From NCBI RefSeq assembly GCF_024124905.1, contig NZ_JAMXST010000002.1, positions 682,001-746,000 of the forward strand: DNA of 64,000 bases. The letters run 5' to 3'. The position numbers and the translations under genes were made by a program. The notes beneath the pieces are model-generated. The model did no database searches and was not told the origin of the DNA. It saw only the letters and a program-made list of their open reading frames with translations. This document shows positions 32,595 through 41,176 of the stretch, piece by piece (positions within the stretch are counted from its first letter, which is position 1; each line of letters starts with the position of its first letter). This DNA is from Cellulosimicrobium cellulans. GTDB lineage: Bacteria; Actinomycetota; Actinomycetes; Actinomycetales; Cellulomonadaceae.

Positions 32595-33403
32595 GCGTCC
32601 GCGTGACCTGGCTCGGTCACTCGAGCGTCGTCCTCGACCTGGGCTCCGGCCGCGCCGGCGTCCCGGGCGTGCGGCTCGTCACCGACCCGCTCCTGCACCG
32701 GCACGCCGGGATGCTGCGGCGGCGCGGGGAGAGGCCCGCCGCGGTGTGGCAGGGCAGCGACGCCGTCCTCCTCTCGCACCTGCACCACGACCACGCCGAG
32801 CTGCGCTCCCTGCGCCTCCTCGGCGACGCGCCCGTGCTCACCGCCCCGGCGAACGCGCGGTGGCTGCGGGCCCGGGGCCTGCGCGGCGTCGGGCTCGACG
32901 ACGCGTGGCACGCGGTCGGTCCGGCCGCGGCGGGGGTCGAGGTGCGCCTCGTGACGGCGGTGCACGGGCACCGGCCGATGCCGCACCGGCCCAACGCGGC
33001 GAACGGTCACCTCGTGCGGGCCCCGGGCCCGCGCGGCGTCCGGGTCTGGGCCGTCGGGGACACCGAGCACTACCCGGACATGGTCCACCTCCCGGCGCTC
33101 GCGGGCGGCCCCGTGGACGTCGCGCTGGTCCCGGTGGGCGGGTGGGGCCCGCGCCTGTCGGGCGGGCACCTCGGCCCCGCTCAGGCGGCACGGGTGTGCG
33201 CCGAGGTGGGCGTCGGCGTCGCGATCCCGGTGCACTGGGGCACGCTGCACGCGCCCGGCGGGCGGCACCTCCCGCGCGGCTGGATGGACCACGCGGGGGC
33301 GGCGTTCGAGGCCGCCGCGCAGCGCGAGGCGCCGGGCACGCGGGTCGTGGTGCTGCGGCCGGGGGAGGCGTGGTCGTCGTCCGGCGACGCGCGAGACGCG
33401 TGA
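32591..33403 (+). CDS. UlaG-like MBL-fold hydrolase
   Basis: 270 residues, GTG overlapping the preceding stop. The opening VRVTWLGHSSVVLDLG and the metal site SHLHHDHAEL (His63, His65, Asp67, His68) are typical of the UlaG/RomA-like branch of metallo-beta-lactamases, as are VWAVGDTEHYPDM and IPVHWGTLHAP. Such enzymes act on lactones or N-acyl-phosphatidylethanolamine-like lipids. Coupling to the membrane phosphodiesterase suggests a shared phosphoester or lipid pathway, by inference. Confidence 0.88.
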   Translation: MSVRVTWLGHSSVVLDLGSGRAGVPGVRLVTDPLLHRHAGMLRRRGERPAAVWQGSDAVLLSHLHHDHAELRSLRLLGDAPVLTAPANARWLRARGLRGVGLDDAWHAVGPAAAGVEVRLVTAVHGHRPMPHRPNAANGHLVRAPGPRGVRVWAVGDTEHYPDMVHLPALAGGPVDVALVPVGGWGPRLSGGHLGPAQAARVCAEVGVGVAIPVHWGTLHAPGGRHLPRGWMDHAGAAFEAAAQREAPGTRVVVLRPGEAWSSSGDARDA

Positions 33404-33427
33404 CACGCCGAGGTGCGCGTTCCGGGA

Positions 33428-33443
33428 TCGAACACGTGTTCGG
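33428..33443 (+). promoter_or_regulatory. LexA (SOS) box upstream of recA
   Basis: TCGAACACGTGTTCGG matches the actinobacterial/Gram-positive SOS box TCGAAC-N4-GTTCGA at 11 of 12 fixed positions. It abuts the probable recA -10 (TAGAGT, 33445-33450), so LexA binding should block initiation. Confidence 0.92.
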
Positions 33444-33444
33444 C

Positions 33445-33450
33445 TAGAGT
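33445..33450 (+). promoter_or_regulatory. Candidate -10 of recA
   Basis: TAGAGT one base after the SOS box. Transcription from about 33457 gives a leader near 142 bases. A second candidate, TAGCGT at 33548, is weaker. Confidence 0.6.
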
Positions 33451-33458
33451 TGTGCACA

Positions 33459-33478
33459 GGGCCCGCCGCGGCGGGCCC
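33459..33478 (+). repeat. Perfect 20-base palindrome in the recA leader
   Basis: GGGCCCGCCG followed by its inverse complement. It would fold into an 8-bp all-GC hairpin with a CGCG loop at the very 5' end of the predicted recA message, or bind a dimeric protein. Confidence 0.7.
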
Positions 33479-33570
33479 AGGACGCCGGTCCAGCACGACG
33501 ATCCACAGGTTCGCGGGTCGCCGGAGCCGCGTGTCGGTGGCTGCCCGTAGCGTCGGGCCACAACGAACAG

Positions 33571-33597
33571 ATGAACGTCGAACCGAAGGTGGACTGA
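33571..33597 (+). other. Possible leader peptide upstream of recA
   Basis: ATG at 33571 opens an 8-codon frame, MNVEPKVD, whose stop ends one base before the recA ATG. The frame contains the purine-rich AAGGTGG that serves as the recA ribosome-binding site, so translation of one would affect the other. It could also be chance. Confidence 0.3.
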
Positions 33598-33598
33598 C

Positions 33599-34714
33599 AT
33601 GCCCGCACCCGCAGACCGCGAGAAGGCGCTCGAGGCAGCCCTCGCCCAGATCGACCGGAGCTTCGGCAAGGGCTCCGTCATGCGCCTCGGCGAGGAGGGC
33701 CGCGCTCCCGTCGAGGTCATCCCCACGGGGTCCATCGCGCTCGACATCGCGCTCGGGATCGGCGGCCTGCCGCGCGGGCGCGTCATCGAGGTGTACGGCC
33801 CGGAGTCCTCCGGCAAGACGACCGTCGCGCTGCACGCGGTGGCGAGCGCGCAGCGCGCGGGCGGCATCGCGGCGTTCATCGACGCCGAGCACGCGCTCGA
33901 CCCCGAGTACGCCAAGAAGCTCGGCGTGGACACCGACGCGCTGCTCGTCTCCCAGCCCGACACGGGGGAGCAGGCGCTCGAGATCACGGACATGCTCATC
34001 CGCTCGGGCGCGCTCGACATCATCGTCATCGACTCCGTCGCGGCCCTCGTGCCCAAGGCCGAGATCGAGGGCGAGATGGGCGACAGCCACGTCGGCCTCC
34101 AGGCCCGCCTCATGTCGCAGGCGCTGCGCAAGATCACGGGTGCGCTCAACGCGTCCGGGACGACGGCGATCTTCATCAACCAGCTCCGCGAGAAGATCGG
34201 CGTCTTCTTCGGCTCGCCCGAGACGACGACCGGTGGCAAGGCGCTGAAGTTCTACGCGTCCGTCCGGCTCGACATCCGCCGCATCGAGACGCTCAAGGAG
34301 GGTACCGACGCGGTCGGCAACCGGACCCGCGTCAAGGTCGTCAAGAACAAGATGGCCCCGCCCTTCAAGCAGGCCGAGTTCGACATCCTCTACGGCGTCG
34401 GCATCTCGCGCGAGGGCGGCCTCATCGACATGGGCGTGGAGCACGGGTTCGTGCGCAAGTCCGGGTCGTGGTTCACCTACGGCGGCGACCAGCTCGGCCA
34501 GGGCAAGGAGAACGCGCGCTCGTTCCTGCGCGACAACCCGGACCTCGCCAACGAGCTCGAGAAGAAGATCAAGGAGAAGCTCGGCGTCGGCGCCAAGGTC
34601 GACGCGCCGGCCGACCCGGCTGCGGGCGTGACGGTCGCGGCCGACGGTGCTGCGGCTCCCGCCGCGGCGAAGGCACCGGCCGCGGCCGCCAAGGGGAAGA
34701 AGTCGCCGTTCTGA
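33599..34714 (+). CDS. recA: Recombinase A
   Basis: 371 residues from ATG 33599. Walker A GPESSGKT at 67-74, the loop-1 segment [22 protein letters not shown] and [20 protein letters not shown] are complete; no intein is present. The C-tail is Ala/Lys-rich. RecA forms filaments on single-stranded DNA, drives homologous recombination and triggers LexA self-cleavage. An SOS box sits 156 bases upstream. recX follows directly. Confidence 0.99.
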   Translation: MPAPADREKALEAALAQIDRSFGKGSVMRLGEEGRAPVEVIPTGSIALDIALGIGGLPRGRVIEVYGPESSGKTTVALHAVASAQRAGGIAAFIDAEHALDPEYAKKLGVDTDALLVSQPDTGEQALEITDMLIRSGALDIIVIDSVAALVPKAEIEGEMGDSHVGLQARLMSQALRKITGALNASGTTAIFINQLREKIGVFFGSPETTTGGKALKFYASVRLDIRRIETLKEGTDAVGNRTRVKVVKNKMAPPFKQAEFDILYGVGISREGGLIDMGVEHGFVRKSGSWFTYGGDQLGQGKENARSFLRDNPDLANELEKKIKEKLGVGAKVDAPADPAAGVTVAADGAAAPAAAKAPAAAAKGKKSPF

Positions 34715-34764
34715 TCGGCGGGCAGGGCGGGGACGAGGGCGTCGAGCGCTCCGACCCGCCCGAG

Positions 34765-35340
34765 GTGGACGACGGGCGTCGTGCCGGCCGCAAGGCTGCG
34801 CGGCGCCCGCGCCCGACCCTCCACGAGCTCGTCGAACGGGGCGAGATCAGCGACGCCGATCTCGCCGAGCGTGCTCGGGAGACGGTGCTGCGCATCCTCA
34901 CGGCCGCACCGAAGAGCCGCGCGGAGCTCGCGCAGTCCCTCGCGCGCAAGGGCTATCCGGAGCACGTCGTGCTGCCGATCCTCGACCGCTTCGAGGAGGT
35001 GGGTCTGGTGGACGACGCGCAGTACGCCGAGATGATCGTCCGCACCCGGCACGCCGAGCGCGGGCTGTCCCGCCGCGCGATCTCGACCGAGCTGCGGCGC
35101 CGCGGCATCGACGGCGAGGTCGGCGCCGCGGCGCTCGAGCAGGTCGACGACGACTCCGAGGCCGACGCGGCGCTCGAGCTGGCGCGCACGCGCCTCGCCC
35201 GCACGCGCGGCCTCGACCGCGACGTGCGGGTGCGCCGGACGGTCGGGGCGCTCGCCCGCAAGGGCTACAGCCCGTCGCTGGCCTTCGAGATCGTCCAGCG
35301 CGAGCTCGACGCCGAGACCGTCGAGCCCCCGCTCGACTGA
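34765..35340 (+). CDS. recX: Regulatory protein RecX
   Basis: 191 residues if begun at GTG 34765. The three-helix RecX repeats are clear: ARETVLRILTAAPKSRAELAQSLARKGYPEHVVLPILDRFEEVGLVDDAQYAEMIVRTRHAERGLSRRAI and LARKGYSPSLAFEIV. RecX restrains RecA filaments. The reading frame runs upstream into recA with no ATG/GTG near the recA stop; a CTG at 34711, overlapping the recA TGA and preceded by AAGGGGAAG, is an alternative start giving 209 residues. It ends 5 bases from the convergent gluD stop. Confidence 0.9.
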   Translation: MDDGRRAGRKAARRPRPTLHELVERGEISDADLAERARETVLRILTAAPKSRAELAQSLARKGYPEHVVLPILDRFEEVGLVDDAQYAEMIVRTRHAERGLSRRAISTELRRRGIDGEVGAAALEQVDDDSEADAALELARTRLARTRGLDRDVRVRRTVGALARKGYSPSLAFEIVQRELDAETVEPPLD

Positions 35341-35345
35341 GTCCG

Positions 35346-36248
35346 TCAGCGGGTGGCGGAGACCGCGGGCGCGTCCTCGGTCGGTCCACCCGCGACGACC
35401 GTGGGGTTGCCGATGCCGGGGCCGGCGGCGGTCGCACCCGCGGTGCGACCGCTGAGGAAGCGGGAGAGCCAGCGCGCCACGAGCGTGAGCAGCCAGTTGA
35501 TGACGATGAAGATCACCGCGGCGAGCACGAGCGACTGCAGGATGTTGCCGTTGCCGACGCCGTAGAGCTGCGCGGCCCGCAGGAGCTCGTTGTACGTGAT
35601 GATCTGCCCGAGCGCCGAGTCCTTGAGGACGACGACGAGCTGGGACACGAGCGCGGGGAGCATCGCGATGAGCGCCTGCGGGAGCTGGATCGACCGCAGC
35701 GTCTGTCCGGCGGTGAGCCCGATCGCGAGCCCGGCCTCGCTCTGGCCTCGCGGGAGGTTCCCGACGCCCGAGCGGACCAGCTCCGCGATGACGGAGCCGT
35801 TGTAGAGCACGAGCGCGAAGACCACCGCGAGGAACGGCGCGTCGTCGACCTTGCTCAGACCCAGCAGCAGCCAGAAGAAGATCATCATGAGCAGCACGGG
35901 GACGGCGCGGAAGAACTCGACCACGATGCCGCTCACGATGCGCACGGCGCGCAGGTGCGAGAGCCGCCCGGTGCCGAACACGAGGCCGAACGCGAGCGCG
36001 CCGACGATCGCGAAGCCGGCGGCGCGCAGCGTGTTCTGCAGGCCCGGGATGAAGTAGTACTGCCAGGCGTCCGACGTGAACAGCGAGGACCACAGCTCCG
36101 GGGCGAGCTGGCCCTTGCGGCCGAGCGCGACGAGCACGAGCGCCGCGACGCCGAGCACGACGACCGCGCCGATCACGTTCCCGACGAGGATCGCGCGCCG
36201 GGCGCGAGGGCCGGGGGCGTCGAAGAGGACGGACTGCTGGGTGCTCAT
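35346..36248 (-). CDS. gluD: Glutamate ABC transporter permease GluD
   Basis: 300 residues from ATG 36248. About six membrane helices carry the His/Glu/Gln-family permease domain: QNTLRAAGFAIVGALAFGLVFGTGR, EFFRAVPVLLMMIFFWLLLGLS and the EAA loop EAGLAIGLTAGQTLRSIQLPQAL. A Thr/Gly/Pro-rich tail follows. It pairs with GluC to form the channel of the polar-amino-acid importer. The start overlaps the gluC stop (ATGA). It is the last gene of the operon and nearly touches the convergent recX. Confidence 0.92.
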   Translation of the reverse strand: MSTQQSVLFDAPGPRARRAILVGNVIGAVVVLGVAALVLVALGRKGQLAPELWSSLFTSDAWQYYFIPGLQNTLRAAGFAIVGALAFGLVFGTGRLSHLRAVRIVSGIVVEFFRAVPVLLMMIFFWLLLGLSKVDDAPFLAVVFALVLYNGSVIAELVRSGVGNLPRGQSEAGLAIGLTAGQTLRSIQLPQALIAMLPALVSQLVVVLKDSALGQIITYNELLRAAQLYGVGNGNILQSLVLAAVIFIVINWLLTLVARWLSRFLSGRTAGATAAGPGIGNPTVVAGGPTEDAPAVSATR

Positions 36249-36934
36249 CGGCGGACCGCCAGTCGGTTCGAGAGGGACGTGGTGAGCAGGCCGATGGGGA
36301 TGACGAGGATGACGTAGCCGATCGCGAACGTCAGGAAGATCCCGTAGATGTAGTTCGAGTTGAACTCGATCATGTTCTTCATGAGGCTCGACGTCTCCGT
36401 CGTCACGCTCGCCGCCGCCGCGACGGTGGAGTTCTTCAGCAGCGCGATGAGCGTGTTGCCGAGGGGCGCGACGGAGCCGCGGAACGCCTGGGGCAGGATG
36501 ACGAGGCGCGCCGCGGGCAGGAACGACAGGCCGATCGCACGCGCCGCCTCGGCCTGACCGATCGGCACGGTGTTCACGCCCGACCGGATGGACTCGCAGA
36601 CGAACGCGGCGTGGTAGATGGAGAGGCCCAGGACGGCGAGCCGGAAGAAGTTCGCCGCGAAGTCGGGGGCGAGCGTGACGTTGAGCTGGCCCCACAGCCC
36701 CAGCACCATGAACGTCATGATGATCGTCAGCGGGGTGTTGCGGAACACGTTGACGTACGCGGTCCCGGCCCAGCGCAGGCTCGGCACGGGGGAGATGCGC
36801 ATGAGCGCGAGCGCCGTGCCCAGCACGAGCGACAGGATCGCCGCCCAGAACGTCAGCTGGATGTTGACCCAGAACGCGCCGAGCACGTCGTACTCCCGGG
36901 CGAGCGCCCAGGTCTGCGACAGGTAGTCACCCAC
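36245..36934 (-). CDS. gluC: Glutamate ABC transporter permease GluC
   Basis: 229 residues, GTG at 36934. Five or so helices with the HisM-type motif: NVFRNTPLTIIMTFMVLGLWGQL and the EAA loop QAEAARAIGLSFLPAARLVILPQAFR. Partner of GluD. A pair of strong hairpins separates it from gluB, which should reduce its expression relative to the binding protein. Confidence 0.92.
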   Translation of the reverse strand: MGDYLSQTWALAREYDVLGAFWVNIQLTFWAAILSLVLGTALALMRISPVPSLRWAGTAYVNVFRNTPLTIIMTFMVLGLWGQLNVTLAPDFAANFFRLAVLGLSIYHAAFVCESIRSGVNTVPIGQAEAARAIGLSFLPAARLVILPQAFRGSVAPLGNTLIALLKNSTVAAAASVTTETSSLMKNMIEFNSNYIYGIFLTFAIGYVILVIPIGLLTTSLSNRLAVRR

Positions 36935-36961
36935 GGTTGGTGGTCCTCCGGGAGGGTACGT

Positions 36962-37026
36962 GCCGGGCCGAGTCGACGGCCCGGCGGCCGGGGGAGCGGC
37001 GCGCCGTCGCGCGGCTCCCCCGGCCG
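36962..37026 (-). terminator. Two tandem hairpins between gluB and gluC
   Basis: A 9-bp perfect stem (36962-36970 with 36977-36985) is followed by a 13-bp perfect stem (36985-36997 with 37014-37026). Both lie in the 99-base gluB-gluC gap. On the gluB transcript they start 7 bases after its stop, consistent with partial termination and 3'-end protection of gluB mRNA. Confidence 0.7.
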
Positions 37027-37033
37027 TGGACGG

Positions 37034-37909
37034 TCAGGCGCAGGGGTCGACCGTCGGCGGGTTCTCGCTGGCGTTGGGCGTGTACCCGGTGCCCTCGGTG
37101 TTCTTGGTGACGAACTCCTCCCAGGAGCCGTCCTCGATCATCTTCTCGATCGCGGTGTTGACGTCCTCGCAGATGTCGTTGTCCTGCGGGAGCCCGACGC
37201 CGTAGCGCTCGGTCGAGAACGGCGCCCCGACGACCTTGACCTTGCCCTTGTTGGCGGGCTGGGCCGCGAGGCCCGCGAGGATGATGTCGTCGGTCGTGAC
37301 GGCGTCGACCTGGCCCGCGGTGAGGGCGGTGACGCACTCCGCGTACCCGGGACGCTCGAGGAGCTGCACGCCCGCGGCGTACTCGTCCTTGATGCGCTGC
37401 GCCGACGTCGAGCCCGTGACGGAGCACAGGTTCTTGCCCTCGAGCGACTCCGGCCCGGTGATGTCGGTGTTGTCCTCGGCGACGAGCAGGTCCTGCCCGG
37501 CCACGAAGTACGGCCCGGCGAACGCGACCGTCTCCTTGCGCGTGTCGGTGATGGAGTAGGTCGCGAAGATCATGTCGACCTGGCCGGTCTGGAGCATCGT
37601 CTCGCGCTGGGCGGACGGCGCCTCGACCCACTCGATCTGGTCCTCGCCGTAGCCGAGCTCGCCTGCCACGTACGTGGCGACGTCGACGTCGAAGCCCGTG
37701 TAGGTGGAGCCGTCCTGGTACCCGAGCCCCGGCTGGTCGAACTTGATGCCGATCTTGATCGAGCCCTCGGCGCCACCGCCGGTGTCGCCCGTGTCGGTGG
37801 CCGTGTCGGTCGCGTCGTCGCCGCCGTCGACCTCGCCGCCGCCGCACGCCGCGAGCGTGAGCGCGGTGAGAGCGGCCAGCACGGCAGCACCTGCGTGTCG
37901 TGTGCGCAT
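37034..37909 (-). CDS. gluB: Glutamate ABC transporter substrate-binding lipoprotein GluB
   Basis: 291 residues from ATG 37909. A lipoprotein signal peptide (MRTRHAG, hydrophobic stretch, lipobox LAAC with Cys22) precedes an acidic Gly/Asp/Thr linker and the SBP_bac_3 domain: [38 protein letters not shown] and a [17 protein letters not shown] lobe. It captures glutamate or a related acidic amino acid outside the membrane and hands it to GluCD. The adjacent hairpins suggest it is the most abundant product of the operon. Confidence 0.94.
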   Translation of the reverse strand: MRTRHAGAAVLAALTALTLAACGGGEVDGGDDATDTATDTGDTGGGAEGSIKIGIKFDQPGLGYQDGSTYTGFDVDVATYVAGELGYGEDQIEWVEAPSAQRETMLQTGQVDMIFATYSITDTRKETVAFAGPYFVAGQDLLVAEDNTDITGPESLEGKNLCSVTGSTSAQRIKDEYAAGVQLLERPGYAECVTALTAGQVDAVTTDDIILAGLAAQPANKGKVKVVGAPFSTERYGVGLPQDNDICEDVNTAIEKMIEDGSWEEFVTKNTEGTGYTPNASENPPTVDPCA

Positions 37910-38010
37910 CGTTCCTACCCTTCGTGAGTGGTGGCCGCCCGTCGAAGGTGTGCCTCGACGGTCGACCGGGTTCTGGGGCTGTCGGGCCGGGCTCGTGCGT
38001 GCCCGGGGGT

Positions 38011-38829
38011 TCAGTGGGTGAGGATCTTCGAGAGGAAGTCCTTGGCGCGGTCGCTCGTGGGCGCCGTGAAGAACACCTCGGGGTGGGCCTCCTCGACGAT
38101 CTGGCCGTCGGCCATGAAGACGACCCGGTTCGCGGCCTTGCGGGCGAAGCCCATCTCGTGCGTGACGACGATCATCGTCATGCCCTCCTTGGCGAGCGCG
38201 ACCATGACGTCGAGGACCTCGTTGATCATCTCCGGGTCGAGCGCCGACGTGGGCTCGTCGAAGAGCATCACCTTGGGCTGCATCGCGAGCGCGCGGGCGA
38301 TGGCGACACGCTGCTGCTGCCCGCCCGAGAGCTGGGCGGGCATCTTCTGGGCCTGGTTCTTCACGCCGACGCGGTCGAGCAGCGCGAGCGCACGGTCCTT
38401 CGCGACCTTCCCCTTCTCGCGGCGCACCTTGACGGGGCCGAGCGTGACGTTGTCGAGGATCGTCTTGTGGGCGAAGAGGTTGAAGGACTGGAAGACCATG
38501 CCGACGTCGGAGCGCAGCCGCGCGAGCGCCTTGCCCTCCTCGGGCAGCGGCTCGCCGTCCACCAGGATCTCGCCGGAGTCGATCGTCTCCAGCCGGTTGA
38601 TCGCCCGGCAGAGCGTCGACTTGCCCGACCCCGAGGGGCCGATGACGACGAGCACCTCCCCGCGCCGGACGGTCAGGTTGATGTCGCGGAGCACGTGCAG
38701 CTCCCCGAAGTGCTTGTTGACGTCGCGCAGCTCGACGAGCGGCTCACCGAGGACCTGCTCGGCGGGGCGGGGCTGAGCGTCCTGCGCGCTGCGCTGCGCG
38801 TCGGACGGCGAAGAGGTTTCGTCGGCCAT
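38011..38829 (-). CDS. gluA: Glutamate ABC transporter ATP-binding protein GluA
   Basis: 272 residues from ATG 38829. Walker [10 protein letters not shown] (64-72), Q-loop [13 protein letters not shown], signature [15 protein letters not shown], Walker [14 protein letters not shown] and the switch His in [10 protein letters not shown] are all present. The first 30 residues are a nonconserved polar extension. It powers import through GluC-GluD. First gene of the gluABCD operon, divergent from miaB across a 102-base spacer carrying short tandem repeats. Confidence 0.95.
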   Translation of the reverse strand: MADETSSPSDAQRSAQDAQPRPAEQVLGEPLVELRDVNKHFGELHVLRDINLTVRRGEVLVVIGPSGSGKSTLCRAINRLETIDSGEILVDGEPLPEEGKALARLRSDVGMVFQSFNLFAHKTILDNVTLGPVKVRREKGKVAKDRALALLDRVGVKNQAQKMPAQLSGGQQQRVAIARALAMQPKVMLFDEPTSALDPEMINEVLDVMVALAKEGMTMIVVTHEMGFARKAANRVVFMADGQIVEEAHPEVFFTAPTSDRAKDFLSKILTH

Positions 38830-38847
38830 TCCTGGACACTATGTCCC

Positions 38848-38893
38848 TTCTGTTGCACGGTGCCACCTCATCCGGCAACAGTCGGGCAACAGT
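38848..38893. repeat. Tandem repeats in the gluA/miaB divergent spacer
   Basis: GGCAACAGT occurs at 38874-38882 and again at 38885-38893, exactly 11 bases apart, one helical turn. A partial inverse copy, CTGTTGC, lies at 38850-38856. This is the layout of a regulator-binding site between two divergent promoters. Confidence 0.55.
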
Positions 38894-38917
38894 TCCGTAA
38901 CACGGCACCCGGCGCCG

Positions 38918-38923
38918 TACCCT
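38918..38923 (+). promoter_or_regulatory. Candidate -10 of miaB
   Basis: TACCCT lies five bases before GTG 38929 and eight before the in-frame ATG 38932, giving an almost leaderless message. Confidence 0.5.
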
Positions 38924-38931
38924 GGACGGTG

Positions 38932-40608
38932 ATGTCCACGATCGCCCCCGCCCCCGCCCCGGCCGCACTCGCGCCTCGCGCCGTCCCCGCCGCGTCGGCC
39001 GACGACGCGCGCCCGCGCACCTACGTCGTCCGCACGCTCGGCTGCCAGATGAACGTCCACGACTCCGAGCACATGGCCGGGATGCTGGAGGAGGCGGGCT
39101 ACACGCGCGCGAGCGCGGACGACGAGGCCGCGAACCGCGCCGACGTCGTCGTCATCAACACGTGCGCCGTCCGGGAGAACGCCGCGACGCGTCTCTACGG
39201 GAACCTCGGCCAGCTCGCCTCGGTGAAGGCCGCGCGGCCCGGGATGCAGATCGCCGTGGGCGGCTGCCTCGCCCAGAAGGACCGCGGCACGATCGTCGAG
39301 AAGGCGCCGTGGGTCGACGTCGTCTTCGGCACGCACAACCTCGACGCGCTGCCCGTGCTGCTCGAGCGGGCGCGCCACAACGAGGCGGCCCAGGTCGAGA
39401 TCGCCGAGTCGCTGCAGGTGTTCCCGTCCACGCTGCCGACCAAGCGGGAGTCGGTCTACGCGGGCTGGGTGTCGATCAGCGTCGGCTGCAACAACACGTG
39501 CACGTTCTGCATCGTCCCCCACCTGCGCGGCAAGGAGCGCGACCGGCGCCCGGGCGAGGTCCTCGCCGAGGTCGGGGCGCTCGTCGAGGCCGGAGCCATC
39601 GAGGTCACCCTGCTCGGCCAGAACGTCAACAGCTACGGCGTCGAGTTCGGCGACCGCGGCGCGTTCGCCAAGCTCCTGCGCGCGTGCGGGACGATCGACG
39701 GCCTCGAGCGCGTCCGGTTCACGTCGCCGCACCCGGCCGCGTTCACCGACGACGTCATCGCGGCCATGGCCGAGACGCCGAACGTCATGCCCCAGCTCCA
39801 CATGCCGCTCCAGTCGGGCTCCGACCGGATCCTGCGCGCGATGCGCCGCTCCTACCGCTCCGAGCGGTTCCTCGGGATCCTCGACCGGGTGCGGGCGGTC
39901 ATGCCCGACGCCGCGATCACCACCGACATCATCGTGGGCTTCCCGGGCGAGACCGAGGAGGACTTCGCGGAGACGATGCGCGTCGTCGAGGCCTCGCGCT
40001 TCTCCTCGGCCTTCATGTTCCAGTACTCGCCCCGCCCGGGCACGCCCGCCGCGACCATGGACGAGCAGCTCCCCAAGGAGGTCGTGCAGGAGCGGTTCGA
40101 GCGGCTCCAGGCGCTCCAGGAGCGCATCGCGGGCGAGGAGTCGGCCCGTCAGGTCGGCCGGACGATCGACGTGCTCGTGGGTGAGGGCGCGGGACGCAAG
40201 GACGGCGCGACGCACCGCGTGACCGGCCGCGCCCCCGACAACCGGCTCGTGCACCTCGCGCTCCCCGAAGACGTCGTGCCCGGGGTGCCCGACGACGCCG
40301 CGTCCGCCGGCGCGGGAACGCCCGGGTCCGTCGACCCGCGCCTCGCGGACGACCTCGACGCCCGCCTGCCACGGCCCGGCGACGTCGTCACGGTCGAGGT
40401 CACACGCTCCGCGCCGCACCACCTCATCGCCGACTCGGCGCTCGCGGACGGCGGCACGTTCGCGGTGCGTCGCACCCGGTCCGGCGACGCGTGGGCGACG
40501 CGCGAGCGCGCCCGTCTCGGCGGTGGCGACGACGACCACGGGCACGGTCACGGCGGTGGCGCCGCGTCCGGTCCCGTCGTCCTCGGCCTCCCCACGGTCC
40601 GCGCCTGA
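38932..40608 (+). CDS. miaB: tRNA-2-methylthio-N6-dimethylallyladenosine synthase
   Basis: 558 residues from ATG 38932 (GTG 38929 is equally possible). The N-terminal UPF0004 domain has cluster ligands Cys38, Cys78 and Cys112. The radical SAM motif GCNNTCTFC supplies Cys186, Cys190 and Cys193. A TRAM domain follows, split by a short acidic insert, and a His/Gly-rich tail. MiaB adds the methylthio group at A37 of tRNAs already modified by MiaA, which is encoded 8 kb away. Confidence 0.97.
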   Translation: MSTIAPAPAPAALAPRAVPAASADDARPRTYVVRTLGCQMNVHDSEHMAGMLEEAGYTRASADDEAANRADVVVINTCAVRENAATRLYGNLGQLASVKAARPGMQIAVGGCLAQKDRGTIVEKAPWVDVVFGTHNLDALPVLLERARHNEAAQVEIAESLQVFPSTLPTKRESVYAGWVSISVGCNNTCTFCIVPHLRGKERDRRPGEVLAEVGALVEAGAIEVTLLGQNVNSYGVEFGDRGAFAKLLRACGTIDGLERVRFTSPHPAAFTDDVIAAMAETPNVMPQLHMPLQSGSDRILRAMRRSYRSERFLGILDRVRAVMPDAAITTDIIVGFPGETEEDFAETMRVVEASRFSSAFMFQYSPRPGTPAATMDEQLPKEVVQERFERLQALQERIAGEESARQVGRTIDVLVGEGAGRKDGATHRVTGRAPDNRLVHLALPEDVVPGVPDDAASAGAGTPGSVDPRLADDLDARLPRPGDVVTVEVTRSAPHHLIADSALADGGTFAVRRTRSGDAWATRERARLGGGDDDHGHGHGGGAASGPVVLGLPTVRA

Positions 40609-40663
40609 GCAGCGAACCCCACCGGCGGAACCGGCCGTTCGCGCCGGGACGTCCTGACCGGCG

Positions 40664-41176
40664 TCAGTCGTCGAGCGTCCCCGGGGGGAGCTGCGCGCCG
40701 ATAGCGTGGAAGAGCTGTACGGCGGTGCCGAGACCGCACGAGACGGTCTGGGCGAGCTGGTCGTCCGTCGCGCCGTGCTCGAGGTCCACGGAGACCTCGG
40801 CGTAGAGCGCGAGCCGGCCCGCCTCCTCGCGGACGTAGACCTTGGGCCAGATGCGCTCGCGGTTCCAGTCGTTCACGGCCTGCAGCGTCACGAGCCGGGA
40901 CTCGAGGGGGAGCGACGTCGACCAGCGCCCCCGCACCTGGAGGATCTCGGAGCGGTCGCCGAGCAGCAGGAACCAGAAGCGGTGCCCGTCCCACGTCCCG
41001 GTGATGTCCCCGTCGTCGTCCACGCGGAAGTGGTAGCCGCGACGGGTGAGGTGGTCGCCGATGCGCGCCATCGACAGCGCGCGCGGCAGCTCCTCCTCGC
41101 GCGGGAGCGAGTCGGGCGCCTTGGGGCGGCGGTTGCCGAACAGACGCGTGAACCAGTTGGTGCGGGCCTGCGTCAT
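40664..41176 (-). CDS. YbjN-domain protein (paralogue 1)
   Basis: 170 residues from ATG 41176. The YbjN fold is recognised by DDDGDITGTWDGHRFWFLLLG, ILQVRGRWSTSLPLESR, NDWNRERIWPKVYV and VSVDLEHGATDDQLAQTVSCGLGTAVQLFHAI. YbjN proteins resemble type III secretion chaperones in fold and have no known enzymatic activity. The start overlaps the stop of the second YbjN gene (ATGA), so both are coupled. A third paralogue lies 5 kb downstream next to an HSP90-type gene. Confidence 0.88.
   Translation of the reverse strand: MTQARTNWFTRLFGNRRPKAPDSLPREEELPRALSMARIGDHLTRRGYHFRVDDDGDITGTWDGHRFWFLLLGDRSEILQVRGRWSTSLPLESRLVTLQAVNDWNRERIWPKVYVREEAGRLALYAEVSVDLEHGATDDQLAQTVSCGLGTAVQLFHAIGAQLPPGTLDD

Noticed and set aside
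33599-34714. Intein in recA
   Set aside because: The reading frame is a continuous 371-residue RecA; no insertion as in M. tuberculosis.
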